Assembly (NCBI GenBank): GCA_015492245.1
Contig: WGFM01000003.1
Location: forward strand, 1 to 42,408
DNA: 42,408 nt
Direction of reading: 5' to 3'
Source of the DNA: Deltaproteobacteria bacterium
GTDB taxonomy: Bacteria; Desulfobacterota; GWC2-55-46; DRQE01
In this document: piece by piece, positions 28,709 through 37,636 of the stretch
Position numbering within the stretch: position 1 is the first letter of the stretch
Layout: the number at the start of each line of letters is the position of its first letter
Program-made: the position numbers and the translations under genes
The notes under the pieces: generated by a model
Seen by the model: the letters and a program-made list of their open reading frames with translations, nothing else
The model's database searches: none
What the model was told of the DNA's origin: nothing

Positions 28709-30202
28709 ATGGAGAGAGGAAGAGCTGAAAGGCTCTACATAAGGCTCGAGTCCCTGATGAACAGGGAGAGCCCCTTCAACCCGTTTCTGCACCTGGGTGC
28801 CATAGGGATACTGCTGCTGTGGGTGATACTGTTCAGCGGTATATACCTCTTCATATTCTACGAGATAAGCCTGGAAGGGGCATACAGCTCTGTCGAGTAT
28901 GTAACAAACAGGCAGTGGTGGCTCGGCGGCATAATGCGGAGCCTCCACAGGTATGCATCAGATGGGCTCGTGCTGGTTACACTGCTCCATGCGTTCAGGG
29001 TCTTTATATTGAAGAGATACTACTTCTGGCGTGCCTTCGTGTGGGTTACAGGAGTGGCGACACTGTGGCTCATATGGATAAGCGGTATATTCGGCTACCT
29101 CATGGTATGGGATACGAAGGCCCAGCTGATAGCCTTCCTCTCGGCAAGGCTGCTCGAGAGCCTGCCTGTGCTGGGAATACCCGTGGGGCTGAATTTTGCG
29201 GTGGAAAGGCTGTTGTCGGACCAGTTCTTCTACATAGTGCTGTTCATACATTTCTCAAGCATTGTGGTCATAACACTGCTTCTTGCACTACACCTCGACA
29301 GGATTTCACTGCCCGAGATAACCCCACCACGCCCCATACTGTGGGGAGTGCTCCTGGTGTTGCTCGGTATGGCGATCGCGAGGCCAGCCGTAAGTGATGC
29401 CATGGCAGACCTTAAGAGGCTTCCAGTGGATATAACTCTCGATGTCTTCTACATGTTCGTGTATCCACTGTTCAACCATCTGTCAGAAGCGATGATATGG
29501 GCACTGCTGGTGGGTCTCACAGCACTCGTTGCAGCCGTGCCATGGCTTGGAAGAGGCAGAAGAGATGAGCCCGCAAGGGTGGTGGAGACCCTCTGCGTGG
29601 GCTGTGAACTATGCATGAAGGACTGCCCCTATACGGCCATACAGATGAAGGAAAAAGAGGGGCTTGTTGTGGCAGAGATTACAGACAAGAGGTGTGCAGC
29701 CTGTGGCATATGCATGGGAGCATGTGAATACAGCGCCGTAGAGCTTGGCACACTCAGGGAAGAGGCAATATACGAGAGGATAGAGGCCCTGTGCGATGGG
29801 CTGAAGGAAGAGACGGAAGCACCAAGGGTGATGGTGTTTGCCTGCAGGTGGGGGGTGGAGGCAGAAAGACTGCTCGGGGACAAAAAGGGTGTGGCCCTCT
29901 TGAGCCTTGAGTGCATAGGGATGGTGCAGTCAAGGATGGTGGATGTTGTGCTCCACAAAGGGGTGGATGGCCTCGTGTTCGCAGGTTGCAGAGAAGGAGA
30001 CTGTGCCTATAGAAGGGGTAACACCTACTTCACACAGAGGCTCGAAGGCATAAGGCCACCAGTGATAAAGCCGGGAGGTCCAGCAGGAAAGAGGATAAGG
30101 ACACTCTGGTTCTCTGCAGAAGAAAAGGAGGCGTTCCTCGAAGAGTTCGGGGCATTCATGGAAGGACTCGAAAAGGAGGAGGAAAAGGGTGAGCCGGTTT
30201 AG
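28709..30202 (+). CDS. Cytochrome b / 2[4Fe-4S] ferredoxin / FlpD (MvhD) fusion protein
   Basis: A 497-residue three-part electron-transfer protein. Residues 1-280 form a cytochrome b-type membrane domain with two pairs of heme ligands, H80/H94 and H181/H195, each 14 residues apart as in bc-complex cytochrome b. Residues 290-345 hold two [4Fe-4S] sites (C296, C299, C302, C306 and C329, C332, C335, C339). Residues 372-450 match the FlpD/MvhD hydrogenase iron-sulfur domain, with C379, C402, C427 and C432 and the GVDGLVFAGCREGDC signature. MvhD normally links hydrogenase or ferredoxin-type donors to heterodisulfide reductase. Here it could carry cytosolic low-potential electrons into the membrane. 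The start ATG is 13 bases after the Sco gene. Confidence 0.86.
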   Translation: MERGRAERLYIRLESLMNRESPFNPFLHLGAIGILLLWVILFSGIYLFIFYEISLEGAYSSVEYVTNRQWWLGGIMRSLHRYASDGLVLVTLLHAFRVFILKRYYFWRAFVWVTGVATLWLIWISGIFGYLMVWDTKAQLIAFLSARLLESLPVLGIPVGLNFAVERLLSDQFFYIVLFIHFSSIVVITLLLALHLDRISLPEITPPRPILWGVLLVLLGMAIARPAVSDAMADLKRLPVDITLDVFYMFVYPLFNHLSEAMIWALLVGLTALVAAVPWLGRGRRDEPARVVETLCVGCELCMKDCPYTAIQMKEKEGLVVAEITDKRCAACGICMGACEYSAVELGTLREEAIYERIEALCDGLKEETEAPRVMVFACRWGVEAERLLGDKKGVALLSLECIGMVQSRMVDVVLHKGVDGLVFAGCREGDCAYRRGNTYFTQRLEGIRPPVIKPGGPAGKRIRTLWFSAEEKEAFLEEFGAFMEGLEKEEEKGEPV

Positions 30203-30716
30203 ACTCGTTGCAACCCTTGTTGCCATGTTCCTGCCCGTGGCGCTGTTTTCGGCAGTGCCCTATTCGTTCTACCAGAGGAATGACGCCCTTTTGAAGGTGG
30301 CGTTCAAGACCAGTGGCAAGAGAATCGTAGAGTGTGATGAGAAGGGGCGAATAAAGGAGATGGCAGAAATCTATCGAAGGAGCATAAAGGAGGGCAAAGG
30401 GGCAAAGATAGACCTCTCGGAGCTCGCCAAATGCCCACCACAGAGGCATCCAGTAACAGTAAGACTCGAGATAAACGGCAAGGTTGTGCTACACAAAGAA
30501 TACCGGCCAGGAGGCGTAAGAGACGACCTCTCCTCCTATGTATACGAGGAGATTCCCCTCAAGGCCGGCCCATACAGTATAAGGATAACCATGTGGGACA
30601 GGAAAGGCGAAAAGATGCCAGCCTACTCCCTTGAAGAAGAACTGCCCCTTGAGCCCGCAGCAGTGGCTGTAATAGGGTTCGACCCGGTAAATGGCGGGTT
30701 CGTCCTCTACAGATAA
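30189..30716 (+). CDS. Unrecognised N-terminally anchored protein
   Basis: A 175-residue protein with one hydrophobic N-terminal segment (about 6-24, an uncleaved anchor or signal) and an otherwise soluble, charged domain that would face the periplasm. Two Cys residues (in VECDEKG and AKCPPQ) could form a disulfide. The strand-rich C-terminal half (VTVRLEINGKVVLHKEY, GPYSIRITMWDR) suggests a beta-sandwich. The GTG start overlaps the cytochrome b fusion by 14 bases behind GGAGGAGG. It closes the operon. No family is recognised; context suggests a partner of the respiratory module. Confidence 0.7.
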   Translation: MSRFRLVATLVAMFLPVALFSAVPYSFYQRNDALLKVAFKTSGKRIVECDEKGRIKEMAEIYRRSIKEGKGAKIDLSELAKCPPQRHPVTVRLEINGKVVLHKEYRPGGVRDDLSSYVYEEIPLKAGPYSIRITMWDRKGEKMPAYSLEEELPLEPAAVAVIGFDPVNGGFVLYR

Positions 30717-30732
30717 CCCCTGTTTTTTGTTA

Positions 30733-30761
30733 TTGCCAATCCAGTGGAAATTACATATAAT
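30733..30761 (+). promoter_or_regulatory. Promoter-like sequence upstream of tRNA-Leu
   Basis: TTGCCA and a perfect TATAAT are 17 bases apart. The expected start is near 30768, upstream of an intrinsic-terminator-like hairpin, so transcripts from it would have to pass the hairpin to reach the tRNA. Confidence 0.55.
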
Positions 30762-30785
30762 TAATGACATACGGGTTTCATGGAT

Positions 30786-30811
30786 TCCCTTTGTATGTCA
30801 AAGGGATTTTT
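30786..30811 (+). terminator. Intrinsic terminator before tRNA-Leu
   Basis: TCCCTTTG and CAAAGGGA form a perfect eight-base-pair stem with a five-base loop, followed by five T residues. It probably ends the respiratory operon, 70 bases after its last stop codon. Confidence 0.8.
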
Positions 30812-30829
30812 AATATCGAAAGAGTCTGG

Positions 30830-30914
30830 GCGAGAGTGGCGGAACCTGGCAGACGCGCCAGACTTAGGATCTGGTGGTAAAACCGTGGGGGTTCGAGTCC
30901 CCCCTCTCGCACCA
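30830..30914 (+). tRNA. tRNA-Leu (anticodon UAG)
   Basis: The 85-base gene folds as a class II tRNA. The acceptor stem pairs GCGAGAG with CTCTCGC and is followed by an encoded ACCA. The anticodon arm CCAGA-CTTAGGA-TCTGG gives anticodon TAG, reading CUA. A long variable arm lies before the T-arm (GGGGGTTCGAGTCCCCC). The tig gene begins 35 bases downstream. Confidence 0.96.
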
Positions 30915-30949
30915 CACAAGAAGACAAACAGGAGAAAGGAGAATCAAAG

Positions 30950-32212
30950 ATGAAGATAGAGGTAGAGGATATAAGCCCGGTAATGAAACGGCTCACCATA
31001 GAGGTGCCCCAGGAGGAGGTTGCAGAACTCGTAGACAGCCTCTACAGGGAGCTGAAAAAAGAGGTGGCCATAGAGGGTTTCCGTAAGGGCAAGGTGCCAG
31101 AAAGTGTGCTGCGCCAGAGGTTCGGCAAAAGGGTGATGAGTGATGTGGCAAAGAACCTTGTGGAAAGAACCTACCCGGAGGCCATGGGAGAAAAGGGCTA
31201 TAAACCTGTATCTGCTCCTGATATAGAAATCAAGATGTGCGAAGAGGGAAGCCCCTTCACCTATACAGCGCTTGTGCAGATAAGACCCGTTGTGGATGTA
31301 AGGGGCTATGAGGACATAGAGTGCGAGAAGGTAGAGGTGGAGGTTACAGACGAGGATGTGGAGAAAAGCCTGGAGCAGCTCCGCCAGAGCTACGGAGAAT
31401 TCCAGGAGGTGGAAAGGGAGGCATGTAAGGGTGATATGGTGGTAGTGGATGTGGAGCTATCGAGTGGTGGTGAAAGACTCGAGGGCGGGGCAAAGGGCTA
31501 CAGATTCATACTCGGCGAGAGTGCAAGGTTTCCAGAGTTCGATACCACCACAGAGGGGCTCGAAAGTGGAGATACCGCAAGCTTCAAGAAGAGCTTTCCA
31601 GAGGGCTACCACGACAAGCTCGTCGCAGGTAAAGAGGTGGAGTTCCATATAACCGTAAGATCCGTGAAGGAGAAGGTTCTGCCAGCCCTGGACGACAGGT
31701 TTGCAAAGACAGTGGGGTTCGATACCATCGATGAGCTCAAAGACAGGGTAAGGGAAGAACTCCTGCGGGCCAAAGAGAAGGTGGAAAAGGATAGAATCAG
31801 AGGCGAGATCATGGACAAACTCATGGAGGAAAATCCATTCGATATACCACCTTCACTTGTGGACAACTACTTCAGGCAGATAGTAAGCAATATAATGGAG
31901 GGTGTGAGAAAGGGTGTCATAGACCCTGCCCAGCAACCCCTTAACTCAGAAGAGTTCAAGGCCCGTTACATGGGGGTTGCGGAAAAGCAGGCAAGGGGTG
32001 ATATAATACTCGATGCCATAGCAGAAAAAGAGGATATAGCCGTATCCGACGAAGAAGTGGAAGGGCTCATAAAGGATATGGCAGAACGCAGGGGAGAGAG
32101 CCCCGAGGAATTAAGAGAGAATCTCCTAAATGCTGGCATCATGGATGCGATAATGGATGGTATGAGGAGAGAAAAGGTATTCGACTTCTTGCTCAAGGGA
32201 GGTAATAAATGA
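30950..32212 (+). CDS. tig: Trigger factor
   Basis: Trigger factor is the ribosome-bound chaperone and prolyl isomerase that meets nascent chains. The 420-residue protein has the N-terminal ribosome-binding domain with its signature [17 protein letters not shown] (about residues 44-60). A central FKBP-like isomerase domain begins near residue 150 ([14 protein letters not shown]), and a helical C-terminal chaperone domain follows. A strong AAGGAGAA lies before the ATG. The stop overlaps the clpP start, giving the widespread tig-clpP-clpX-lon arrangement. Confidence 0.96.
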   Translation: MKIEVEDISPVMKRLTIEVPQEEVAELVDSLYRELKKEVAIEGFRKGKVPESVLRQRFGKRVMSDVAKNLVERTYPEAMGEKGYKPVSAPDIEIKMCEEGSPFTYTALVQIRPVVDVRGYEDIECEKVEVEVTDEDVEKSLEQLRQSYGEFQEVEREACKGDMVVVDVELSSGGERLEGGAKGYRFILGESARFPEFDTTTEGLESGDTASFKKSFPEGYHDKLVAGKEVEFHITVRSVKEKVLPALDDRFAKTVGFDTIDELKDRVREELLRAKEKVEKDRIRGEIMDKLMEENPFDIPPSLVDNYFRQIVSNIMEGVRKGVIDPAQQPLNSEEFKARYMGVAEKQARGDIILDAIAEKEDIAVSDEEVEGLIKDMAERRGESPEELRENLLNAGIMDAIMDGMRREKVFDFLLKGGNK

Positions 32213-32793
32213 CACTCGTCCCCATAGTAGTGGAACAGACAGGCCGGGGTGAAAGGGCCTACGATATATACTCGAGGCTTCTCAAGGACAGGATAATATT
32301 CCTCGGCACCCAGATAGACGACAATGTGGCAAACCTGATTATAGCGCAGCTGTTGTTTCTTGAATCAGAGGACCCGGAAAAGGACATCTTCGTCTATATC
32401 AACTCACCTGGTGGGCTTGTAAGCGCCGGGCTTGCCATATACGATACCATGCAGTATGTCAGGCCCAATGTGTCCACCATATGTATGGGACAGGCTGCAA
32501 GCATGGGAGCCCTGCTCCTTGCAGGAGGCTCGAAGGGAAAGCGATATGCCCTGCCGCATTCAAGAATCCTCATACACCAGCCACTGGGTGGGGCACAGGG
32601 ACAGGCAACGGACATAGACATACAGGCCCGCGAGATCCTCAGGCTCAGAAAGGAGCTCACAAAGATACTCTCGAAACACACAGGACAATCGATGGACAGG
32701 ATCCACAGGGATACAGAGCGGGATTTTTTTATGACTGGTGAAGAGGCCAGAGAGTATGGTATAATAGACGAGGTAATAGAAAAGAGAACCTGA
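32209..32793 (+). CDS. clpP: ATP-dependent Clp protease proteolytic subunit
   Basis: ClpP is the serine peptidase barrel that works with ClpX. The 194-residue protein has all catalytic residues: S98 in [15 protein letters not shown]123 in [10 protein letters not shown] and D172 in DTERDFFM. The [19 protein letters not shown] oxyanion-region motif is intact. It starts within the tig stop codon (ATGA). With ClpX it would degrade proteins carrying the tmRNA-encoded ALAA tag seen in this window. Confidence 0.97.
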   Translation: MTLVPIVVEQTGRGERAYDIYSRLLKDRIIFLGTQIDDNVANLIIAQLLFLESEDPEKDIFVYINSPGGLVSAGLAIYDTMQYVRPNVSTICMGQAASMGALLLAGGSKGKRYALPHSRILIHQPLGGAQGQATDIDIQAREILRLRKELTKILSKHTGQSMDRIHRDTERDFFMTGEEAREYGIIDEVIEKRT

Positions 32794-32805
32794 CGGAGGG
32801 TTCGT

Positions 32806-34071
32806 ATGGCAGGTAACAAGAAAAGAGGAGGAAACGGATACTTGACCTGTTCGTTCTGCAACAAGAGGCAGGATGAGGTTAGAAAGCTCGTTGCAGGCCC
32901 AATGGTCTACATCTGCGACGAATGCATAGGACTGTGCAACGACATAATTGCAGAGGAATACGAAAGGGAGGAGTTCTCGAGAAAACACCGGGCCATACCC
33001 AAGCCCGTGGAGATAAAGAGGATACTTGATGAGTATGTAATAGGCCAGGAGCATGCAAAGAAGGTGCTCAGTGTTGCAGTATACAACCACTACAAGAGGA
33101 TAGAGAGCAGGGCATCCTTTGGAGGGGTGGAGATACAGAAAAGTAACATCCTGCTTCTCGGTCCAACAGGATGCGGAAAGACCCTTCTTGCCCAGACCCT
33201 TGCAAAGATCCTCAATGTGCCCTTTACCATAGCAGATGCCACAACCCTTACGGAGGCAGGTTATGTGGGTGAGGATGTGGAGAACATCATACTGGGGCTT
33301 TTGCAGAATGCAGAATACGACATAGAGAAGTGCCAGAAGGGAATAGTCTACATAGACGAGATAGACAAGATCAGCCGGAAGGGCGACAGCCCCTCTATAA
33401 CGAGGGATGTATCCGGCGAAGGGGTGCAGCAGGCACTCCTCAAGATAATAGAAGGCACCATAGCCAATGTGCCGCCAAAGGGAGGTAGAAAACACCCCCA
33501 GCAGGAGTTCCTCCAGGTGGACACCACCAACATACTCTTTATCTGTGGCGGTGCGTTTACAGGCATAGATGAGATAATAAAACAGCGGATAGGCAAAAAG
33601 AGCCTGGGCTTCCGCTCGCCAGAGGCAGAGCCCATAAAGGACGAAATATCGGCCATACTCCATCAGGTGGAGCCAGAAGACCTCATGAAGTATGGGCTTA
33701 TTCCAGAGTTCATGGGGAGACTTCCGGTCATAGCGGTGCTCGATGAGCTCGATGAAAAGAGCCTTGTAAGGATACTCACAGAGCCGCGAAACGCCCTTGT
33801 CAAACAGTACCAGAAGCTCTTTGAGCTCGAAGGGGTGAAGCTCAAGTTCACAGATAGTGCCCTGTCATCCCTTGCCAGAGAGGCCATGAAGCGAAAGACA
33901 GGAGCAAGGGGGCTTCGCTCTATACTGGAGTCTGTGATGCTCGATACCATGTATGAGCTGCCATCACTCACTAATGTGAAAGAGTGCATCATAAACGAGG
34001 ATGTAATCGTTGGAAAGGGCAAACCCATCCTGATCTACGAAAAACACCATAAAGAGGCAGGCACTGCCTGA
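32806..34071 (+). CDS. clpX: ATP-dependent Clp protease ATP-binding subunit ClpX
   Basis: ClpX unfolds substrates and feeds them to ClpP. The 421-residue protein has the N-terminal zinc-binding domain (C15, C18, C37, C40), the Walker A motif GPTGCGKT at 119-126, Walker [11 protein letters not shown], a GVQQALLKI sensor region, and the IGF-equivalent loop IGKKSLGF that docks on ClpP. It lies 12 bases after clpP. Length and motifs are normal. Confidence 0.97.
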   Translation: MAGNKKRGGNGYLTCSFCNKRQDEVRKLVAGPMVYICDECIGLCNDIIAEEYEREEFSRKHRAIPKPVEIKRILDEYVIGQEHAKKVLSVAVYNHYKRIESRASFGGVEIQKSNILLLGPTGCGKTLLAQTLAKILNVPFTIADATTLTEAGYVGEDVENIILGLLQNAEYDIEKCQKGIVYIDEIDKISRKGDSPSITRDVSGEGVQQALLKIIEGTIANVPPKGGRKHPQQEFLQVDTTNILFICGGAFTGIDEIIKQRIGKKSLGFRSPEAEPIKDEISAILHQVEPEDLMKYGLIPEFMGRLPVIAVLDELDEKSLVRILTEPRNALVKQYQKLFELEGVKLKFTDSALSSLAREAMKRKTGARGLRSILESVMLDTMYELPSLTNVKECIINEDVIVGKGKPILIYEKHHKEAGTA

Positions 34072-34143
34072 TGCCCCTTCCCCTCTTCTGGCACTTTACC
34101 TTGACTTGTATAAACCCTAAACTATCCATAGGAGGAGATTAGC

Positions 34144-36573
34144 TTGGTGGAATATAGAGACAGGGATAATACACTGCCACTTATACCGTTGAGGGATATA
34201 ATCATATTCCCTTCCATGGTGGTGCCCCTTTTTGTGGGAAGGGATAAGTCCATAAAGGCCCTCGATGAGGCCATGAGTGGCGAGAAGACCATATTCCTCG
34301 CCGCTCAGAAACAGGCAAAGACGGACAACCCCACACCAGATGACATATACCGTGTGGGCACCATAGGAACGGTGCTGCAGCTGTTGAAACTGCCCGATGG
34401 CACTGTAAAGGTGCTTATTGAGGGCAGAAAGAGGGCAGAGATAAGAGGGTTCGTGGAAGAGGAAGAGTACTTCCTCGTTGAGGTTGAGGAACTTACAGAC
34501 GAGCCCTATGACAAGGATGTGGAGGTGGAGGCCCTTGTAAGGTCTGTCATAAAGGGCTTCGAGGACTATGTAAAACTCAACAAGAAGGTGCCCCCAGAGC
34601 TTCTGATGAGTGTGGCCTCCATAGACGAGCCCGGCAAACTGGCAGATACCATGATAACCCACCTTACTGTGAAACTCGAGGAAAAACAGAAACTTCTTGA
34701 GACGATGGACCCTGTAAAGAGGCTTGAAAGACTCTATGCACTGCTCGAAGGTGAGATAGAGATACTCGAGGTGGAGCAGCGTCTTCGCCAGAGGGTCAAG
34801 AAGCAGATGGAAAAGACCCAGAAAGAGTATTATCTCAGCGAGCAGATGAAGGCCATACAGAAAGAGCTTGGCGAGAAGGACGAGTTCAAAAGCGAACTAC
34901 AGGAACTCGAAGACAAGATAAAACGCAAGAAGATGAGCGAGGAGGCAAAGAAGAAGGCCACCCATGAGCTTAAGAAACTGAAGCTCATGCCCCCCATGTC
35001 TGCAGAGGCAACGGTGGTGAGAAACTACATAGACTGGCTTGTGAACCTGCCATGGAAGGAGTACACAGAGGAGAAGAAGGACATAAAGGAGGCAGAGTGT
35101 ATACTCGATGAGGACCACTATGGGCTGAAGAATGTGAAGGAAAGGATCATCGAGTACCTTGCGGTAAGAGGGCTTGTCAATGAGATGAAAGGGCCCATAC
35201 TCTGTCTTGTCGGCCCCCCGGGTGTGGGCAAGACATCTCTCGCGAAGAGTGTTGCAAGGGCAACGGGCAGAAATTTTGTGAGGGTCTCCCTTGGTGGTGT
35301 GAAGGATGAGGCAGAGATACGGGGACACAGAAGGACATACATAGGCTCCATGCCGGGTAAAATCATACAGTCCATAAAGAAGGCAGGCTCGAGCAACCCT
35401 TTGATACTGCTCGACGAGGTGGACAAGATGAGCCATGACTTCCGTGGAGACCCTGCAAGTGCGCTCCTTGAGGTGCTTGACCCCGAGCAGAACCATACCT
35501 TCAACGATCACTACCTGGATTGCGACTACGACCTCTCAAAGGTTATGTTCATAACCACGGCAAACTCCATGCAGGGTATACCCTATCCGCTACTTGACAG
35601 GATGGAGATAATAAGGATACCAGGCTACACCGAGCAGGAGAAACTCCACATAGCAGAACAGTTCCTTATACCGAAGCAACTGAAATACCATGGGGTTACA
35701 TCTGACAATGTGGACTTCACAAGGTCTGCCATACTTGCCATAATAAGACGCTACACACGAGAGGCAGGTGTAAGGGAGCTGGAACGCCAGATTGCAGGGG
35801 TCTTGAGAAAGATAGCGAAGGTTGTAATAAAGAAGGGTAAGGATGCCAGGATCAAGGTTACATCGAAGACACTCCTTAGATACCTCGGTGTGCCAAGGTA
35901 TCGTTACGGCAGGGCAGAAGAGAAGGATGAGGTTGGTGTGGCCCTGGGGCTTGCGTGGACAGAGGCTGGCGGAGAGATACTGGCAACAGAGGTGGCCCTG
36001 ATGCCTGGTAGAGGCAAGCTCACCATAACGGGTAAGCTGGGCGATGTGATGCAGGAGAGTGCACAGGCAGCACTTACATACATAAGGAGCAGGGCGGCAA
36101 GCCTGGGACTGGAAAGAGAGTTCTACCAGAAGCTCGACATACACATACATGTGCCAGAAGGTGCCATACCAAAGGACGGCCCATCTGCAGGTATAACCAT
36201 GGCAACTGCCATAGCATCGGCACTGCTCAAGATACCGGCGAGAAAGGATGTTGCCATGACAGGAGAGATAACACTCAGGGGAAAGGTGCTGCCAGTGGGT
36301 GGACTCAAGGAGAAGATACTTGCAGCACACAGGGCATCGGTAACCACCGTCATAATACCCAAGGAGAACGAGAAGGATATTAAAGAGATACCTTCACAGG
36401 TGCTCAAGAGACTCAACATAGTGCTGGCAGAACACATGGACGAGGTCCTCTGCAATGCCCTCAGGGTCAAGAAGAAAGAGGAAATATTCAAGGAAATGGA
36501 CGAAGACGGTGAGTTCGTGAAGAGAAAAGACGCAGACAGAACAGGCGGAGACGATGTGGTCATAAGACACTGA
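34144..36573 (+). CDS. lon: ATP-dependent protease Lon
   Basis: Lon degrades misfolded and regulatory proteins in the cytoplasm. The 809-residue protein has an N-terminal substrate domain ([23 protein letters not shown]), a coiled-coil region, the AAA+ module with [13 protein letters not shown] and [10 protein letters not shown], and a C-terminal protease domain. The catalytic Ser (about 681) lies in PKDGPSAG and the Lys (about 724) in [12 protein letters not shown], the same 43-residue spacing as in E. coli. The start is TTG at 34144 or GTG at 34147 behind GGAGGAG. A TTGACT/TATCCA pair at 34101-34128 is a weak promoter candidate. Confidence 0.97.
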   Translation: MVEYRDRDNTLPLIPLRDIIIFPSMVVPLFVGRDKSIKALDEAMSGEKTIFLAAQKQAKTDNPTPDDIYRVGTIGTVLQLLKLPDGTVKVLIEGRKRAEIRGFVEEEEYFLVEVEELTDEPYDKDVEVEALVRSVIKGFEDYVKLNKKVPPELLMSVASIDEPGKLADTMITHLTVKLEEKQKLLETMDPVKRLERLYALLEGEIEILEVEQRLRQRVKKQMEKTQKEYYLSEQMKAIQKELGEKDEFKSELQELEDKIKRKKMSEEAKKKATHELKKLKLMPPMSAEATVVRNYIDWLVNLPWKEYTEEKKDIKEAECILDEDHYGLKNVKERIIEYLAVRGLVNEMKGPILCLVGPPGVGKTSLAKSVARATGRNFVRVSLGGVKDEAEIRGHRRTYIGSMPGKIIQSIKKAGSSNPLILLDEVDKMSHDFRGDPASALLEVLDPEQNHTFNDHYLDCDYDLSKVMFITTANSMQGIPYPLLDRMEIIRIPGYTEQEKLHIAEQFLIPKQLKYHGVTSDNVDFTRSAILAIIRRYTREAGVRELERQIAGVLRKIAKVVIKKGKDARIKVTSKTLLRYLGVPRYRYGRAEEKDEVGVALGLAWTEAGGEILATEVALMPGRGKLTITGKLGDVMQESAQAALTYIRSRAASLGLEREFYQKLDIHIHVPEGAIPKDGPSAGITMATAIASALLKIPARKDVAMTGEITLRGKVLPVGGLKEKILAAHRASVTTVIIPKENEKDIKEIPSQVLKRLNIVLAEHMDEVLCNALRVKKKEEIFKEMDEDGEFVKRKDADRTGGDDVVIRH

Positions 36574-36596
36574 TGCTTCCCGCAGGTTGTGCTCAC

Positions 36597-36625
36597 AAAG
36601 GGGCTGGGGGAATTCCAGCCCCTTT
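36597..36625 (+). terminator. Intrinsic terminator after lon
   Basis: AAAGGGGCTGG pairs with CCAGCCCCTTT around a seven-base loop. The stem's own TTT end is followed by CTTAT, giving a short T-rich tail. Confidence 0.85.
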
Positions 36626-36644
36626 CTTATGCAAATCAAAGGCC

Positions 36645-36674
36645 TTGAAAAGTTGGACAGAACCCCTTTATACT
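36645..36674 (+). promoter_or_regulatory. Promoter of the lipid kinase operon, with a leader hairpin
   Basis: TTGAAA and TATACT are 18 bases apart. The roughly 60-base leader contains a perfect hairpin AGAGGG-TGAA-CCCTCT (36695-36710) just before the AAGGTGG ribosome-binding region, which could affect message stability or translation. Confidence 0.55.
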
Positions 36675-36739
36675 GATAGTCTCTGGTATTTAGAAGAGGG
36701 TGAACCCTCTATTTACAGTCGAAAGAAGGTGGACTTTAG

Positions 36740-37618
36740 TTGAAGGTAAGGTTCATACTTAACCCGACCTCTGGCAGGGCCATAGGGCTTGAGGCACTCA
36801 CAGGGGTGGTAAGGAAGGTATTCTCATCCCGCAGGGGAATATTCGAGGTAAGGCTGGCGAGGGATGACCTTCATACCAGAAGCCTCTCCGAGGAGGCAGC
36901 CAGGCTTGGCTACAATTATGTCTTTGCATGTGGTGGTGATGGAACGGTGCACCAGGTTGCCTCCTCACTTGTTGGCACACCCACGGTGCTGGGTATAGTG
37001 CCAGCTGGCTCTGGCAATGCGCTGGCAAGGGCGATGAACATACCACCGGACATAGAGCAGGCCGTGGCAGTTGTAAAGAAGGGTAGAATTATCAATATGG
37101 ATGTGGGCTCTGTTGCACAGAGGTTCTTCTTTACAACAGCAAGCCTGGCCATCGAGGCACGAATATGCAAGACCTACAACAGCCTGCCTACAAACCCCAG
37201 GGGGATTCTGCCATACATACCCATAACACTCTTTGAATATCTGAGATACCATCCCCAGTCTGTTACGGTGAAGACCACTGATAGAACACTGAGGGTAAAA
37301 CCACTTCTGTTCACAGTGGCCAACACACCCATCTTCGGTGGTTCCTTCGTCGTATCCCCCTACTCAGAACCCTACGACGGAGTGTTTGAAGTATGCATCG
37401 TCGATGAGGTATCATTTATGGGAGGGCTTGCCACAGGGCTCCAGCTTTTGAGAGGAAGGCTCCACAGATCAAGACACTACCGCAGCTTCGAGATAGGAGA
37501 GATGGAGGTTGAGCGATCGAACGATGGCCTCATACAGCTCGATGGAGAACCCGTGATGGCACCAGCAAGGCTTGAGTTTGTGGTGCTCCCAGGGGCGTTG
37601 AGGGTATGGGCATATTGA
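36740..37618 (+). CDS. Diacylglycerol kinase-like lipid kinase (DAGK catalytic domain)
   Basis: The 292-residue protein belongs to the DgkB/YegS lipid kinase family, which phosphorylates diacylglycerol or related lipids. It starts with FILNPTSGRA, has the nucleotide-binding FACGGDGTVHQVASSLVGTPTVLGIVPAGSGNALARAMNIP, and a C-terminal domain with NTPIFGGSFVVSPYSEPYDGVFEVCIVD and QLDGEPV. Start is TTG. A role in phospholipid turnover is likely; the exact lipid is not readable. The GH15-like gene follows 18 bases later. Confidence 0.87.
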   Translation: MKVRFILNPTSGRAIGLEALTGVVRKVFSSRRGIFEVRLARDDLHTRSLSEEAARLGYNYVFACGGDGTVHQVASSLVGTPTVLGIVPAGSGNALARAMNIPPDIEQAVAVVKKGRIINMDVGSVAQRFFFTTASLAIEARICKTYNSLPTNPRGILPYIPITLFEYLRYHPQSVTVKTTDRTLRVKPLLFTVANTPIFGGSFVVSPYSEPYDGVFEVCIVDEVSFMGGLATGLQLLRGRLHRSRHYRSFEIGEMEVERSNDGLIQLDGEPVMAPARLEFVVLPGALRVWAY

Positions 37619-37636
37619 AAAAGGAGGGTTGGAACG

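Noticed and set aside
30778-30999. 73-codon reverse-strand open frame
   Set aside because: It runs antisense through tRNA-Leu; the protein-like sequence is the translated complement of the tRNA.
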